DNA of 64,000 nucleotides from Limnohabitans sp. Jir72. Its GTDB lineage: Bacteria > Pseudomonadota > Gammaproteobacteria > Burkholderiales > Burkholderiaceae_C. This document shows positions 19,669 to 33,900 of this stretch, one piece after another (the first letter of the stretch is position 1; each line of letters opens with the position of its first letter). The position numbers were made by a program, and so were the translations under genes. The notes beneath the pieces are model-generated. The model was not told where the DNA came from. It was given only the letters and a program-made list of their open reading frames with translations, and made no database searches. The stretch spans positions 124,001 through 188,000 of the forward strand of contig NZ_NESC01000003.1 in the NCBI RefSeq assembly GCF_003063575.1, written 5' to 3'.

Positions 19669-20594
19669 TTCTTGCCTCCAGACTGGCTGCGGCTCATCAC
19701 CTCGAGGAACACGTCTTCCAGATCAGCCTGGCGAATCTCGACGTCCTCGGCCACCAAACCCGCTGATCGCACCGTGTTCAGGCACGTCTCGATGTCCAGC
19801 GCATTGTTGACAGGCACTTGCACGACGCGACCGGTGACACGCGCCACAGCTGCCACCGCAGTGGGCAACTCGCCATCGACCTTGAAGCGCAGCACCTGGC
19901 TGGTGGCGGATTTGAGCAAGACCGATGTTTTCTCAAGCGCCACCATCTGGCCGCGCTTGAGCATGGCGATGCGGCCGCACAAGGCCTCGGCCTCTTCGAG
20001 GTAATGGGTGGTCAACAAGACGGTGTGGCCTTGTTTGTTGAGTTTGGAAATGAACTGCCAAAGTGTTTGACGCAGTTCAACATCCACACCCGCCGTGGGC
20101 TCGTCCAGAACAATCACACGCGGCTTGTGCACCAAGGCCTGGGCTACCAGCACACGCCGCTTCATGCCGCCCGAGAGCTGGCGCATGTTGGCATGGGCTT
20201 TGTCGGTCAGACCCAGGCTATCGAGCAGCTCGTCAATCCAAGCATCGTTGTTCTTGACGCCGAAATAACCCGATTGAATTCTCAACGATTCACGGACGGT
20301 GAAAAAAGGGTCAAACACCAGCTCTTGCGGGACCACGCCCAACAAGCGGCGTGCAGCTGCGTAATCGCCTTGCACATTTTGGCCATGCACCAAAACCTGC
20401 CCTTGGCTTGCACGGGTCAAGCCCGCCAGGATGCTGATCAAGGTGGTTTTGCCTGCGCCATTGGGGCCCAGCAAACCAAAGAATTCGCCCTCCTCAACTT
20501 CAAAACTGACCTGATCGAGCGCACGAAATGCAGCAGCGCCCGCCTGTTTGGCAGGGTAGGTTTTCGAGACGGTTTGGAATGAGAGCGCAGACAT
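19665..20594 (-). CDS. ABC transporter ATP-binding protein (YadG-like)
   Basis: This 309-residue ATPase has Walker A GPNGAGKTT (about 44-52), signature LSGGMKRR, Walker B VIVLDEPTAGVD and an H-loop in LLTTHYLEEAEALC. The C-terminal extension of some 80 residues is like that of YadG/NatA exporters. It partners the overlapping permease. The 93-base gap after mlaB contains a REP-like or terminator-like hairpin, so this gene may be partly uncoupled from mla transcription. No convincing ribosome binding site precedes the ATG. Confidence 0.9.
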   Translation of the reverse strand: MSALSFQTVSKTYPAKQAGAAAFRALDQVSFEVEEGEFFGLLGPNGAGKTTLISILAGLTRASQGQVLVHGQNVQGDYAAARRLLGVVPQELVFDPFFTVRESLRIQSGYFGVKNNDAWIDELLDSLGLTDKAHANMRQLSGGMKRRVLVAQALVHKPRVIVLDEPTAGVDVELRQTLWQFISKLNKQGHTVLLTTHYLEEAEALCGRIAMLKRGQMVALEKTSVLLKSATSQVLRFKVDGELPTAVAAVARVTGRVVQVPVNNALDIETCLNTVRSAGLVAEDVEIRQADLEDVFLEVMSRSQSGGKK

Positions 20595-20660
20595 GGGAGG
20601 GTTTTATTTTAAGTGCTGGCCCACGTTAAGGCTGCTCCATGCCCCGGAACAAAGCAAAAA

Positions 20661-20680
20661 GAGAGGGGATTTGACCCCAA
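20661..20680. repeat. Solitary REP-like palindrome / possible weak terminator
   Basis: On the minus strand TTTTGGGGTCAAATCCCC is followed by TCTCTTTTT. The core GGGGTCAAATCCCC resembles the REP-like palindrome next to the transposase at 30913 (GGGGTCAGATCCCA). The stem is only four G:C pairs, so it could equally be a weak terminator after mlaB, or a chance match. Confidence 0.4.
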
Positions 20681-20687
20681 AACAAGC

Positions 20688-20975
20688 TCAGGCGGGCTGC
20701 AAAAGGTCGAGCACGCCGTACAAAGTGGCCAATTCGCTCAAACGGGCCGACATACCCTGAACCAAGACCGAACGGCCCTGGGCTTTGGCCACACGCCGCA
20801 AACCCAACAATACAGCCAGCGCCGACGAGTCAAAGTCGCTGAGCGCAGAAGCATCGACCAACACCGGCTCCGGCTGAGCCGCAGTCGCCTGCGATTGAAG
20901 CTGACGGATCCATTGCGACAAACAAGCATCGGCCTGATCATGCATCAGACTGGGTGGCAACTTCAAAGCATTCAT
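20688..20975 (-). CDS. mlaB: STAS-domain protein MlaB
   Basis: The 95-residue protein is a STAS domain: PVLVDASALSDFDSSALAVLLGLRRVA is the characteristic loop-helix with the DSSAL motif. MlaB is the cytoplasmic partner of the MlaFE transporter. I chose the ATG at 20975 because GGAG lies about eight bases upstream. An ATG at 20999 that shares a base with the mlaC stop (TGATG) would add eight residues and cannot be excluded. Confidence 0.88.
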   Translation of the reverse strand: MNALKLPPSLMHDQADACLSQWIRQLQSQATAAQPEPVLVDASALSDFDSSALAVLLGLRRVAKAQGRSVLVQGMSARLSELATLYGVLDLLQPA

Positions 20976-20998
20976 GGTCTCGACTCCGGCGTGGGCCA

Positions 20999-21655
20999 TC
21001 AAGAATTGCGGGCGTTGGACTTGTTGCGCGCCACCAAACTGGCGATCAGCGCATCAATGCCCCCAGCATTGATTTCCTTGGTGAACTGCGTGCGGTAGTT
21101 TTCGATCAACCAGACCCCCAAAACATTCAGATCAAAAATCATCCAACCAGCGCCTTCGCCGGGTGTTTTTTCAAGTCGGTAGTCGAGCTGGATCGGGTCG
21201 CCCTTACCGCGCACCTCGGTGTTGACCACCAGGTTCTTGTCTTCCTGTCCAGAGCGCAAGGGCTTGACCACAACCACCTGATCGCTGACTTGACCCAAGG
21301 CTCCGGCGTAGGTGCGGACCAGCAAGATCTTGAATTCATCTTGCAAGCGCTTTTGCTGTTCTGGTGTGGCTTTGCGCCAAGACGGGCCTGTCGCCAAAGA
21401 CGTCATGCGGCGGAAATTGACATGCAGCATGAGCTTGTCATCGACCAGCTGGGTCAATTTGTTCACATCGCCGTTGCGCAGGGTCTTATCAGCCTTGATG
21501 ATGTCCAGCGTTTCATTGGTGATGCGTTTGATGAACGCTTCTGGGGCCTCATCAGCGGCCCAAACGGTGCCTGAAGATGACAAGACAGCCGATGCAAAAG
21601 CCGCCCCCAAAATCTGGCGACGGTTCAATGAAAAGAGGGGGATTGAATTCTTCAT
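20999..21655 (-). CDS. mlaC: Periplasmic phospholipid-binding protein MlaC
   Basis: MlaC ferries phospholipid between the outer-membrane MlaA complex and the inner-membrane MlaFEDB complex. The 218-residue protein has an N-terminal signal with a twin-arginine motif (SLNRRQILGAAFASA, residues 9-23) and a likely AWA cleavage near 33, so export may go through Tat. The mature part shows DKLMLHVNFRRMTSLATG and the later GWMIFDLNVLGVWLIENYR typical of Ttg2D/MlaC. The chosen ATG at 21655 places the signal correctly; open frame continues upstream without family similarity. Confidence 0.92.
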   Translation of the reverse strand: MKNSIPLFSLNRRQILGAAFASAVLSSSGTVWAADEAPEAFIKRITNETLDIIKADKTLRNGDVNKLTQLVDDKLMLHVNFRRMTSLATGPSWRKATPEQQKRLQDEFKILLVRTYAGALGQVSDQVVVVKPLRSGQEDKNLVVNTEVRGKGDPIQLDYRLEKTPGEGAGWMIFDLNVLGVWLIENYRTQFTKEINAGGIDALIASLVARNKSNARNS

Positions 21656-21717
21656 GCGGAAACTATAAAGGCGATTGAGCAAGCGCTTGTGAGCAACTGT
21701 AACGAGGCTAAGTGCTC

Positions 21718-22449
21718 TCACTGCGTATCGATATCGCTGTAATCAAAACTGGACGGCGGGTTGCCGTCATACACATCGTTTTCACGCTTTTGCAGATACG
21801 CATCGCGAACAAACGAGTAAGGATCGAGGGAGGCTTCTTTGACCGTGTCCACGGTTTTGAGCAAATTAGCACGCACGTCCACGATGCGAACGGCGGTCAG
21901 ACTGTTGCGCGTGGCTTGATCGCTCAAGCGGTGGGTGATATCGCCTTGGTAATCCACCGGAAATGTCAGGCCGTCACGCAAGGTGGAAGGCCCCAGAATG
22001 GGCAACACCACATACGGCCCCGGCTTGACGCCCCAGTAACCCAAGGTTTGACCAAAGTCTTCCTTGTGCCGCTCAATGCGCATTTCTGTCGCAATATCGA
22101 GCACGCCACCCAGGCCAAACACAGTGTTCACCGCCACGCGCATGAAACTCTCTGCCGCATGCTGGCCCTTGAGCTGCAGGGCGCTGTTGGCCATGGACCA
22201 GACATCCCCTAAATTGCTCACCACATTGTGCAGCCCGGTTCGAACAAAACTGGGCACCACATTCACATAGGCTTGTGTGACCGGCTTGATGGCCACCGTG
22301 TCCACCGCATCGTTGAAGTTGTAGATGCTCCGATTCATCGATTCCCAGGGATCGCGTGCATCGGCACTTTTCACACTGGCACAGCCCTGTAAGAACAACA
22401 AGGCAACGGCAGCAGCGCACGCAAGCCAGCGCATGGTATAGCGGCTCAT
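21718..22449 (-). CDS. mlaA: Outer-membrane lipoprotein MlaA (VacJ)
   Basis: The 243-residue lipoprotein has a lipobox LQGC (cysteine at about 23) after a hydrophobic signal. Family blocks follow: DPWESMNRSIYNFNDAVD, FGLGGVLDIATEM, DFGQTLGYWGVKPGPYVVLPILGPST. It removes mislocalised phospholipid from the outer leaflet. It is inserted between mlaD and mlaC, whereas E. coli keeps mlaA elsewhere. Its ATG overlaps the mlaD stop (ATGA). Confidence 0.95.
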   Translation of the reverse strand: MSRYTMRWLACAAAVALLFLQGCASVKSADARDPWESMNRSIYNFNDAVDTVAIKPVTQAYVNVVPSFVRTGLHNVVSNLGDVWSMANSALQLKGQHAAESFMRVAVNTVFGLGGVLDIATEMRIERHKEDFGQTLGYWGVKPGPYVVLPILGPSTLRDGLTFPVDYQGDITHRLSDQATRNSLTAVRIVDVRANLLKTVDTVKEASLDPYSFVRDAYLQKRENDVYDGNPPSSFDYSDIDTQ

Positions 22450-22925
22450 GGTTTGCCACCCTCAGCTTTGGGTTTTTCTGCTTGGCTGTAAAGGAACTGA
22501 CTGATCAGGTTTTCCAGAATCACCGCCGATTGGGTCGAGCCGATTTTGTCGCCTGCCACCAGGTTCTTCTCATCTGCGCCAGGCGCGATGTCCAGGTATT
22601 GCTCCCCCAACAGTCCGCTGGTCAGGATCTTGAGCGAGCTGTCTTGAGGAAATTGGTTTTGCGATTGCAAAGCCAGCGTGACTTTGGCCTGAAAAGACTC
22701 GCCATCGAAGGCAATGGTTTTAACGCGCCCGACCACAACCCCTGCGCTTTTCACGGCTGCGCCGGGTTTGAGGCCACCGATGTTGTCGAACTTGGCTGTG
22801 ACTTCGTAATCCGAGCGGAAGTTCAAGCTGAGCAAATTGGCCGACTTGAGCGCCAGAAACAGCACAGCCACAGCGCCGAGCAATACGAAAAAACCTACCC
22901 AGATATCATTTTTTGAACGCTGCAT
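22446..22925 (-). CDS. mlaD: MCE-domain protein MlaD
   Basis: The 159-residue protein has one N-terminal membrane helix (DIWVGFFVLLGAVAVLFLA) and a single MCE domain: YEVTAKFDNIGGLKPGAAVKSAGVVVGRV and SGLLGEQYLDIAPG. Hexameric MlaD forms the periplasmic ring on the MlaFE transporter. It starts ten bases after mlaE. Confidence 0.95.
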   Translation of the reverse strand: MQRSKNDIWVGFFVLLGAVAVLFLALKSANLLSLNFRSDYEVTAKFDNIGGLKPGAAVKSAGVVVGRVKTIAFDGESFQAKVTLALQSQNQFPQDSSLKILTSGLLGEQYLDIAPGADEKNLVAGDKIGSTQSAVILENLISQFLYSQAEKPKAEGGKP

Positions 22926-22935
22926 GTCGTCCTCC

Positions 22936-23721
22936 TCAAATGCTGAACATCATCGCGGTGAGGATGAAGTCCAGAGCCAAAACCGACAAAGAAGAAACCA
23001 CCACACTGCGGGTGGTGGCGCCGGCCACACCCTCGGGGGTGGGCTTGGCCACATACCCTTGCAATAAGGCGATGAAAGTCACGGCCACACCAAATACGAT
23101 GCTTTTGATGATGCCGTTACCGACATCCTTGAACACATCCACACCGCCTTGCATCTGGCTCCAGAACGAGCCCGCATCGACGCCGATGAGCAGCACACCC
23201 ACCACATAGCCACCGAAAATACCGACCGCGCTGAACACAGCCGTGAGCAAAGGCAGAGCAATCACGCCCCCGATAAAGCGCGGTGCCAAAATGCGTTGAA
23301 CCGGATCCACGGCCATCATTTCCAAAGCCGTGAGCTGTTCACCTGCACGCATGAGACCAATCTCGGCCGTGAGCGACGCCCCGGCACGACCTGCATACAA
23401 AAGCGCCGCCACCACCGGCCCCAACTCACGCACCAGGCTGAGTGCGACAAGCAAGCCCAAGGCCTCAGCCGAACCATAGCGTTGCAAGGTGTAGTAACCC
23501 TGCAAGCTCAGCACAAAACCAACAAACAGGCCCGAAACTGTGATGATGGCCAGCGAATAATTGCCCAAGAAATGCACCTGATCGCGCACCAGAGCAAAAC
23601 GCCTCAGTGCGGAACCCGACATCTTGAGCAGCTTGAGAAACAAACGGGCGCCAAAGCCCCAATCGGCCAAGGTCTCACGGGTGGCTGCGCCCAATGCGCC
23701 CAGCAACTGGATCACACCCAT
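22936..23721 (-). CDS. mlaE: Mla ABC transporter permease MlaE
   Basis: MlaE has 261 residues and about five membrane helices. The MlaE/YrbE signature is clear in LVRELGPVVAALLYAGRAGASLTAEIG and ALEMMAVDPVQRILAPRF, followed by KSIVFGVAVTFIALLQGY. It forms the membrane core with MlaF. Its first ten bases overlap the end of mlaF. Confidence 0.96.
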   Translation of the reverse strand: MGVIQLLGALGAATRETLADWGFGARLFLKLLKMSGSALRRFALVRDQVHFLGNYSLAIITVSGLFVGFVLSLQGYYTLQRYGSAEALGLLVALSLVRELGPVVAALLYAGRAGASLTAEIGLMRAGEQLTALEMMAVDPVQRILAPRFIGGVIALPLLTAVFSAVGIFGGYVVGVLLIGVDAGSFWSQMQGGVDVFKDVGNGIIKSIVFGVAVTFIALLQGYVAKPTPEGVAGATTRSVVVSSLSVLALDFILTAMMFSI

Positions 23722-24533
23722 GCAGACCTCCGGTCGTAGTCCTCGTCCGCCGTGGGCGCGGGGTAGTGGAAGGGCACAGGCCCATCGCTCAGCGCATGCA
23801 CAAACTGGTGGATCAGGGGGTCGGTGCTCGCACGCAATTCGGCAGGCGTGCCTTGCGCGGCCAGGCCGCCATTGGCCAGGATCACCACATGGTCGGCGAT
23901 CTCGAAGGTTTCGGTCACATCGTGCGAGACGATCACACTGGTGATGCCCAAGCTGTCGTTCAGGCGGCGAATCAAACGTGCCGCTGTGCCCAAGGAAATC
24001 GGATCCAGGCCCGCAAAGGGCTCGTCGTACATGATCAAGTCAGGGTCGAGCGCAATCGCACGGGCCAAGGCCACCCGGCGGCTCATGCCACCCGAAATTT
24101 CGGACGGCTTCAGATCCCGTGCACCACGCAAACCCACCGCATCGAGCTTCATGAGCACGATGTCGCGGATCAGGTCCTCCGACAAAGCCGTGTGTTCCCG
24201 CAAGGGGAAAGCCACGTTGTCAAAAACACTCATGTCGGTGAACAAAGCACCAAACTGGAACAGCATGCCCATGCGGCGACGTGCGACGTACAGCTCGGTT
24301 TGCTGCATGCGGCCCACATCCTGGCCATCCAACAGCATTTGCCCCTGCTGCGCCCGGATTTGCCCACCGATGAGGCGAAGCACGGTGGTCTTGCCGCCCC
24401 CGGATACGCCCATCAGGGCCGTGACTTGGCCACGCGGGATCTTGAAACTGAGATTTTTCAAAATCAGCCGATCCCCGTAGCCAAAGCTCAGGTCACGCAG
24501 TTCAACAAGGGTGGATGGAGTGGACGTATTCAT
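23712..24533 (-). CDS. mlaF: Mla ABC transporter ATPase MlaF
   Basis: The 273-residue ATPase has Walker A GVSGGGKTT (42-50), signature ISGGMSRRVALARA and Walker B LIMYDEPFAGLDPI. It is the first gene of mlaFEDACB and probably of the whole long minus-strand run. The start is odd: the T-tract of a terminator hairpin ends directly at the ATG, leaving no Shine-Dalgarno. No in-frame ATG nearby gives a better N terminus, since the conserved VELRDLSFGYG follows at once. Confidence 0.95.
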   Translation of the reverse strand: MNTSTPSTLVELRDLSFGYGDRLILKNLSFKIPRGQVTALMGVSGGGKTTVLRLIGGQIRAQQGQMLLDGQDVGRMQQTELYVARRRMGMLFQFGALFTDMSVFDNVAFPLREHTALSEDLIRDIVLMKLDAVGLRGARDLKPSEISGGMSRRVALARAIALDPDLIMYDEPFAGLDPISLGTAARLIRRLNDSLGITSVIVSHDVTETFEIADHVVILANGGLAAQGTPAELRASTDPLIHQFVHALSDGPVPFHYPAPTADEDYDRRSAWV

Positions 24534-24566
24534 GAAAAAAACAAGAGCCGGGAAAACCGGCTCTTG
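24534..24566 (-). terminator. Rho-independent terminator after gltBD, abutting the mlaF start
   Basis: CAAGAGCCGG and CCGGCTCTTG (24542-24566) form a perfect 10-bp stem with a five-base loop. On the minus strand the stem is followed by TTTTTTTC and then immediately by the mlaF ATG. By form this is a strong terminator for gltBD, but it also lies in any mlaF leader that starts upstream of it. Confidence 0.8.
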
Positions 24567-24584
24567 CGATCTTAGAGAACCAAA

Positions 24585-24629
24585 GTAAACAGGACGTAAA
24601 CCTTGGCATTCTAGGGATTGTACCTAGAA
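24585..24629 (-). promoter_or_regulatory. Candidate mlaF promoter/operator between gltD and the terminator
   Basis: The 73-base gap holds an inverted repeat TTCTAGG/CCTAGAA (24609-24629) whose loop contains TACAAT on the minus strand (24622-24617). CTGACA lies 15 bases upstream (24643-24638). Just downstream a direct repeat GTAAAC recurs at 24585 and 24596, an 11-base period. A promoter here would read through the terminator hairpin into mlaF. Confidence 0.35.
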
Positions 24630-24639
24630 CGAGCTTCTG

Positions 24640-26121
<1,482 letters not shown>

Positions 26122-26150
26122 GATGTTTCCTTCGATTCTTGACGTTGGCC

Positions 26151-30842
<4,692 letters not shown>

Positions 30843-30876
30843 GGCGCACTCCTAAGGGTTTTTACGCAGATCGGTG

Positions 30877-30905
30877 AGTGTAGTGCACTGCAGCATCCAT
30901 GCCAA
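30877..30905 (-). promoter_or_regulatory. Probable sigma70 promoter of gltBD
   Basis: On the minus strand TTGGCA (30905-30900) and TACACT (30882-30877) are exactly 17 bases apart, predicting a start near 30870 and a leader of about 28 bases containing the AGGAG site. A TGCAGTGCA partial palindrome lies in the spacer. The REP-like hairpin begins five bases upstream of the -35. Confidence 0.6.
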
Positions 30906-30910
30906 ACTTT

Positions 30911-30935
30911 TTAATTGGGGTCAGATCCCAATTAA
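30911..30935. repeat. REP-like palindrome beside the RAYT gene
   Basis: TTAATTGGG and CCCAATTAA form a perfect 9-bp stem around GTCAGAT. A second, shorter copy of its left half (AATTGGGGACAGATT) lies at 30962-30976 in the same orientation, against the transposase stop codon. RAYT genes are known to be flanked by the REP palindromes they act on. Confidence 0.65.
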
Positions 30936-30961
30936 TTTTGCTTTTGATGGCATCTAGATTC

Positions 30962-30976
30962 AATTGGGGACAGATT
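30962..30976. repeat. REP half-copy at the 3' end of the RAYT gene
   Basis: AATTGGGGACAGATT repeats the left half of the palindrome at 30913, with one base changed in the core. Its last base is part of the transposase stop codon. Short direct repeats AGATTCAAT flank it (30955 and 30973). Confidence 0.5.
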
Positions 30977-31671
30977 CAATCCACCGCCTTTTTGAAAGGT
31001 CGCCCTGGCTTGCGGGGAGCCAGGCGCCGCGTGGTGGACTGCTGCAACTCTCCTACAAATTCGGAGGAGCCCAGTGCCCAACCCGACAATGCGCTGCGGG
31101 TGAGTTTGTCCTTATCGGTCTGGGCCAGTCCGGTCTGAACGAGCTCAGCATAAGCGGCCTCGCGTGCAAATGGCGTGTTGCCCAAGCCCCAAAAAAGGGC
31201 ATGCGGCGTCACCAATTTGTCGCTCAGCTGCCCAATACAGTGCCGATGGCTGGACCATTTGAAATCAGACGGCTGCTGCACCATACCAGCCCGCACAGGG
31301 TTCAGGTCGATGTAGACCATGCAAGCCAAGAGATAGCGCTCGCTCTCGATCAGGTTGCTGCGGTAGCGCCCTTCCCACAGGGTGCCTGTGCGCTGGTGCC
31401 GCAAATTGAAATAGCGCACATAGGCACGGCCCACCGCCTGCATCATCTGCGGCAATCCATCGTCGGTTTCCGGTGTGACCAGCAAATGGAAGTGGTTGTC
31501 CATGATCACATAGGCATGGATAGCCACTTTGAAGGTCTGCGCGTGCTCCTGCCACAGTGCCAGCATGCGCTCACGGTCTGCATCGTCACGCACGATGGGC
31601 TGGCGATCGTTGCCGCGCTGAATGACGTGGTGCGGGTAAGCGGCAACGGTGAGACGGGGTTGACGAGCCAT
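30976..31671 (-). CDS. REP-associated tyrosine transposase (RAYT, Y1/HUH family)
   Basis: The 231-residue protein has the IS200-like Y1 fold: N-terminal ARQPRLTVAAYPHHVIQRGN, HUH motif HFH at 60-62 (VIMDNHFHLLVTP), a catalytic tyrosine at Y84 or Y87 (GRAYVRYFN), and RTGTLWEGRYRSNLI, the RAYT hallmark. A basic C-terminal tail ends TRRLAPRKPGRPFKK. All catalytic residues are present and no frameshift is seen, so it may be active. No IS-type ends flank it; REP-like sequences do. It lies between the gltB promoter and an unrelated lipoprotein gene. Confidence 0.9.
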   Translation of the reverse strand: MARQPRLTVAAYPHHVIQRGNDRQPIVRDDADRERMLALWQEHAQTFKVAIHAYVIMDNHFHLLVTPETDDGLPQMMQAVGRAYVRYFNLRHQRTGTLWEGRYRSNLIESERYLLACMVYIDLNPVRAGMVQQPSDFKWSSHRHCIGQLSDKLVTPHALFWGLGNTPFAREAAYAELVQTGLAQTDKDKLTRSALSGWALGSSEFVGELQQSTTRRLAPRKPGRPFKKAVD

Positions 31672-31673
31672 GG

Positions 31674-31687
31674 AACTGGACAGATTT
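31674..31687. repeat. Degenerate REP half-copy at the 5' end of the RAYT gene
   Basis: AACTGGACAGATTT lies three bases upstream of the transposase ATG. It resembles the 3' copy AATTGGGGACAGATT minus two G residues, so the gene would be bracketed by related sequences in direct orientation. Confidence 0.35.
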
Positions 31688-31752
31688 CTAAAACGCCATC
31701 TTAGTTGGGATCTTCGCTACGCCTTGGGGAGACCATCGCCAAAGTCTCTATT

Positions 31753-31792
31753 TTGAAAATAATTTGCACGAAATTATTAAATTGTCTTAAAA
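31753..31792 (+). promoter_or_regulatory. AT-rich promoter region of the lipoprotein gene
   Basis: The 187-base gap 31672-31858 is markedly AT-rich in its second half. Two overlapping candidates are TTGAAA-16-TATTAA (31753-31780) and TTGCAC-17-TTAAAA (31764-31792). Either would give a leader of about 60-75 bases ending in AAAGGAG before the ATG. I see no gene in this gap. Confidence 0.4.
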
Positions 31793-31858
31793 TTTCGTTT
31801 CATTTCAAATTAGTCTTTTTTGCAATTTTGTAGAAAATAGGAACTCAAAGGAGCATTC

Positions 31859-33871
31859 ATGAAAAAACGTTTGACTAAAAAAATATCTTTCTTCTGGAAA
31901 ATCGCGATCAGCGCTTGCGCAGGAACCCTCATCGCATGCGGAGGGGGCGGAGGATCATCAACAGCAACGATGCCCTCACTGAGCGGCACAGTCGCCATCG
32001 GAGCTCCAGCAACGAATGCCGACATCACGGTACAAGATGCCAAAGGCAACACCATCACAGCCAAAACCGATGCCACGGGCCAATTCAGCATTGATTTGAG
32101 CAAAGTGACAGGCCCAGCCGTCATGTCAGTGTTGCTCAGCGATGGCAGAAAAATGTATTCCATCTGGGATGGCAGCAAACAGGGCTCATCTGCCACGACC
32201 AACATCACGCCTTTGACGGATGCGGTGGTCAGCGAATACGCCAAAGCACAAAACTTGTCGCCCTCAGACATCACGCCCAAGAGCGTCAGTCCCGATGCGC
32301 TAAAAAAAGCAAAGGACACAGTCAAGGCGTGGATTGCAGCGGCCTATCAAAAAACAGGTGGAGATGCCTCCAACCTGGACATCATGAACACCCCCTTCCA
32401 GGCCTCGGGCAAAGGCTTGGATGCAGTTTTGGACTCCTTGAACTTCACCAAGGACAGCCAGGGCTTGACCGTTCTTTATCCCAAAGAGGTGATCCTGGCA
32501 GATGGTGCATCACCATCCGCACCAACCCCTCTCAGTGCCAGCAATTCACTCACAACGGTCAGCAGTGGAGACTCTTTCTTCCCGCTTTCACAGTTGGGCA
32601 CCTGGCGCACTCGGATGAATGACTGCATGACCATTCAAGTCAGCGCCAGAGCCGCAAGCTCCGCATGTGCAGGCATTGCACCGCTGGCCTACAAGCATGA
32701 CAGTGTGAATTTTCAGACACACATGTTTTCGGATACCGGCGAAAACAATTCAGTGGGCTCGGTTTTCGAGTTCCCTCGGTTGCTGTCCATGAGCAAATCA
32801 ACAAACGCTATCGCAGTGGACACCGCCTTGGTCGAGTTACGCTGGTATCAGCCATTGACACAAACGACACACAGCCGCATCGGTGTTTTCCGTGACTTGG
32901 GTGAGTCGGGCCGCTTGCAAGACAACAAAGTAGCTTCCGCCACAGGCAGCACTTGGTGGCTTTATGGCAACCAAAATGATCTGGAGATCCGTATCGAGCC
33001 TCGCTTGAGTCGCTATGAGAATTTGAACCCAGACAGCCAAAGCACGTCACCCAGCCTCTACTTTGCAGGGATTCACATCCTGATCAACAACAAAAAACAA
33101 GTCAGCGGAAAATGGGTGAGCGCGGACATCATGGCCGCCAAAGTGACAGGACCTGGTCTTCCCGCCTCCGGTCTGGTGCTGGCCCCAGTCGACCCCGACC
33201 AGTACAGCTCCGATTACTTGGGCATCTTGAACCGAACCGGCCAAATGCCAACATCACTCACCTACGCAGCCGACAGTGTGAATGAATTCAGGCTGGGTGC
33301 CGTCCCTTTGAACGCAGACTCCTCAAGCAGCCTCGACACCTGGTGGAACGCACAAAGTGCCAAGAGCCCGTTTTACAATGAAACTCGATTACAGGACTTT
33401 TCCAGCATCCAGAGTCAAGCCAATTACACGGTGCAGTTGATCTACAACTCGAAACTGACTGATATCAAAAATATCCGCCTGCCGGGTGCTCTGCCATCGC
33501 CCCAAGAGGCCAAGTCGATCACATGGCCCGTGTTGAAGAACACCTCAGCAGTGCTGAGCGCCATGAAGACCCCGTCAGCCCTCATCACGGCGGATTGGTC
33601 ATTTGATACATCCTCCCTCGTTCCTGAAGTGTCCTTCATCAGTGCTTACGCGCCCGCACTGGACCAATGCATCAACAAAAAAGCACGCATCTGGCAAGTT
33701 GAAAAATACATGGGTAAAAAAGACACAGCCATCGCATTCGCACCAACGGATACTTCGGTGTGCTGGGGATCGACCTTCCCTGGAATTTCAAACAACTCCA
33801 TCACAGACCTTGGTATCCGTGCTCTACAGAACGGCACCCGCTACTACGCGTTCGTCACCTGGAGACTTTGA
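31859..33871 (+). CDS. Large secreted lipoprotein of unknown function
   Basis: The 670-residue protein has a type II signal with lipobox LIAC (C27) followed by a glycine run. A Ca-binding-free, Ig/carboxypeptidase-regulatory-like beta domain seems to follow (about 40-110: LSGTVAIGAPATNADITVQD, TDATGQFSIDL). A helical Ser/Ala/Asp-rich segment covers about 115-190. The remaining C-terminal 450 residues have no motif I recognise; four cysteines there could form disulfides. AAAGGAG lies six bases upstream. The gene is monocistronic between a transposase and a convergent methyltransferase, in an accessory-looking segment. No function is assigned. Confidence 0.8.
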   Translation: MKKRLTKKISFFWKIAISACAGTLIACGGGGGSSTATMPSLSGTVAIGAPATNADITVQDAKGNTITAKTDATGQFSIDLSKVTGPAVMSVLLSDGRKMYSIWDGSKQGSSATTNITPLTDAVVSEYAKAQNLSPSDITPKSVSPDALKKAKDTVKAWIAAAYQKTGGDASNLDIMNTPFQASGKGLDAVLDSLNFTKDSQGLTVLYPKEVILADGASPSAPTPLSASNSLTTVSSGDSFFPLSQLGTWRTRMNDCMTIQVSARAASSACAGIAPLAYKHDSVNFQTHMFSDTGENNSVGSVFEFPRLLSMSKSTNAIAVDTALVELRWYQPLTQTTHSRIGVFRDLGESGRLQDNKVASATGSTWWLYGNQNDLEIRIEPRLSRYENLNPDSQSTSPSLYFAGIHILINNKKQVSGKWVSADIMAAKVTGPGLPASGLVLAPVDPDQYSSDYLGILNRTGQMPTSLTYAADSVNEFRLGAVPLNADSSSSLDTWWNAQSAKSPFYNETRLQDFSSIQSQANYTVQLIYNSKLTDIKNIRLPGALPSPQEAKSITWPVLKNTSAVLSAMKTPSALITADWSFDTSSLVPEVSFISAYAPALDQCINKKARIWQVEKYMGKKDTAIAFAPTDTSVCWGSTFPGISNNSITDLGIRALQNGTRYYAFVTWRL

Positions 33872-33900
33872 AACACATGCACGCCAGCTGAAACTGGTTT

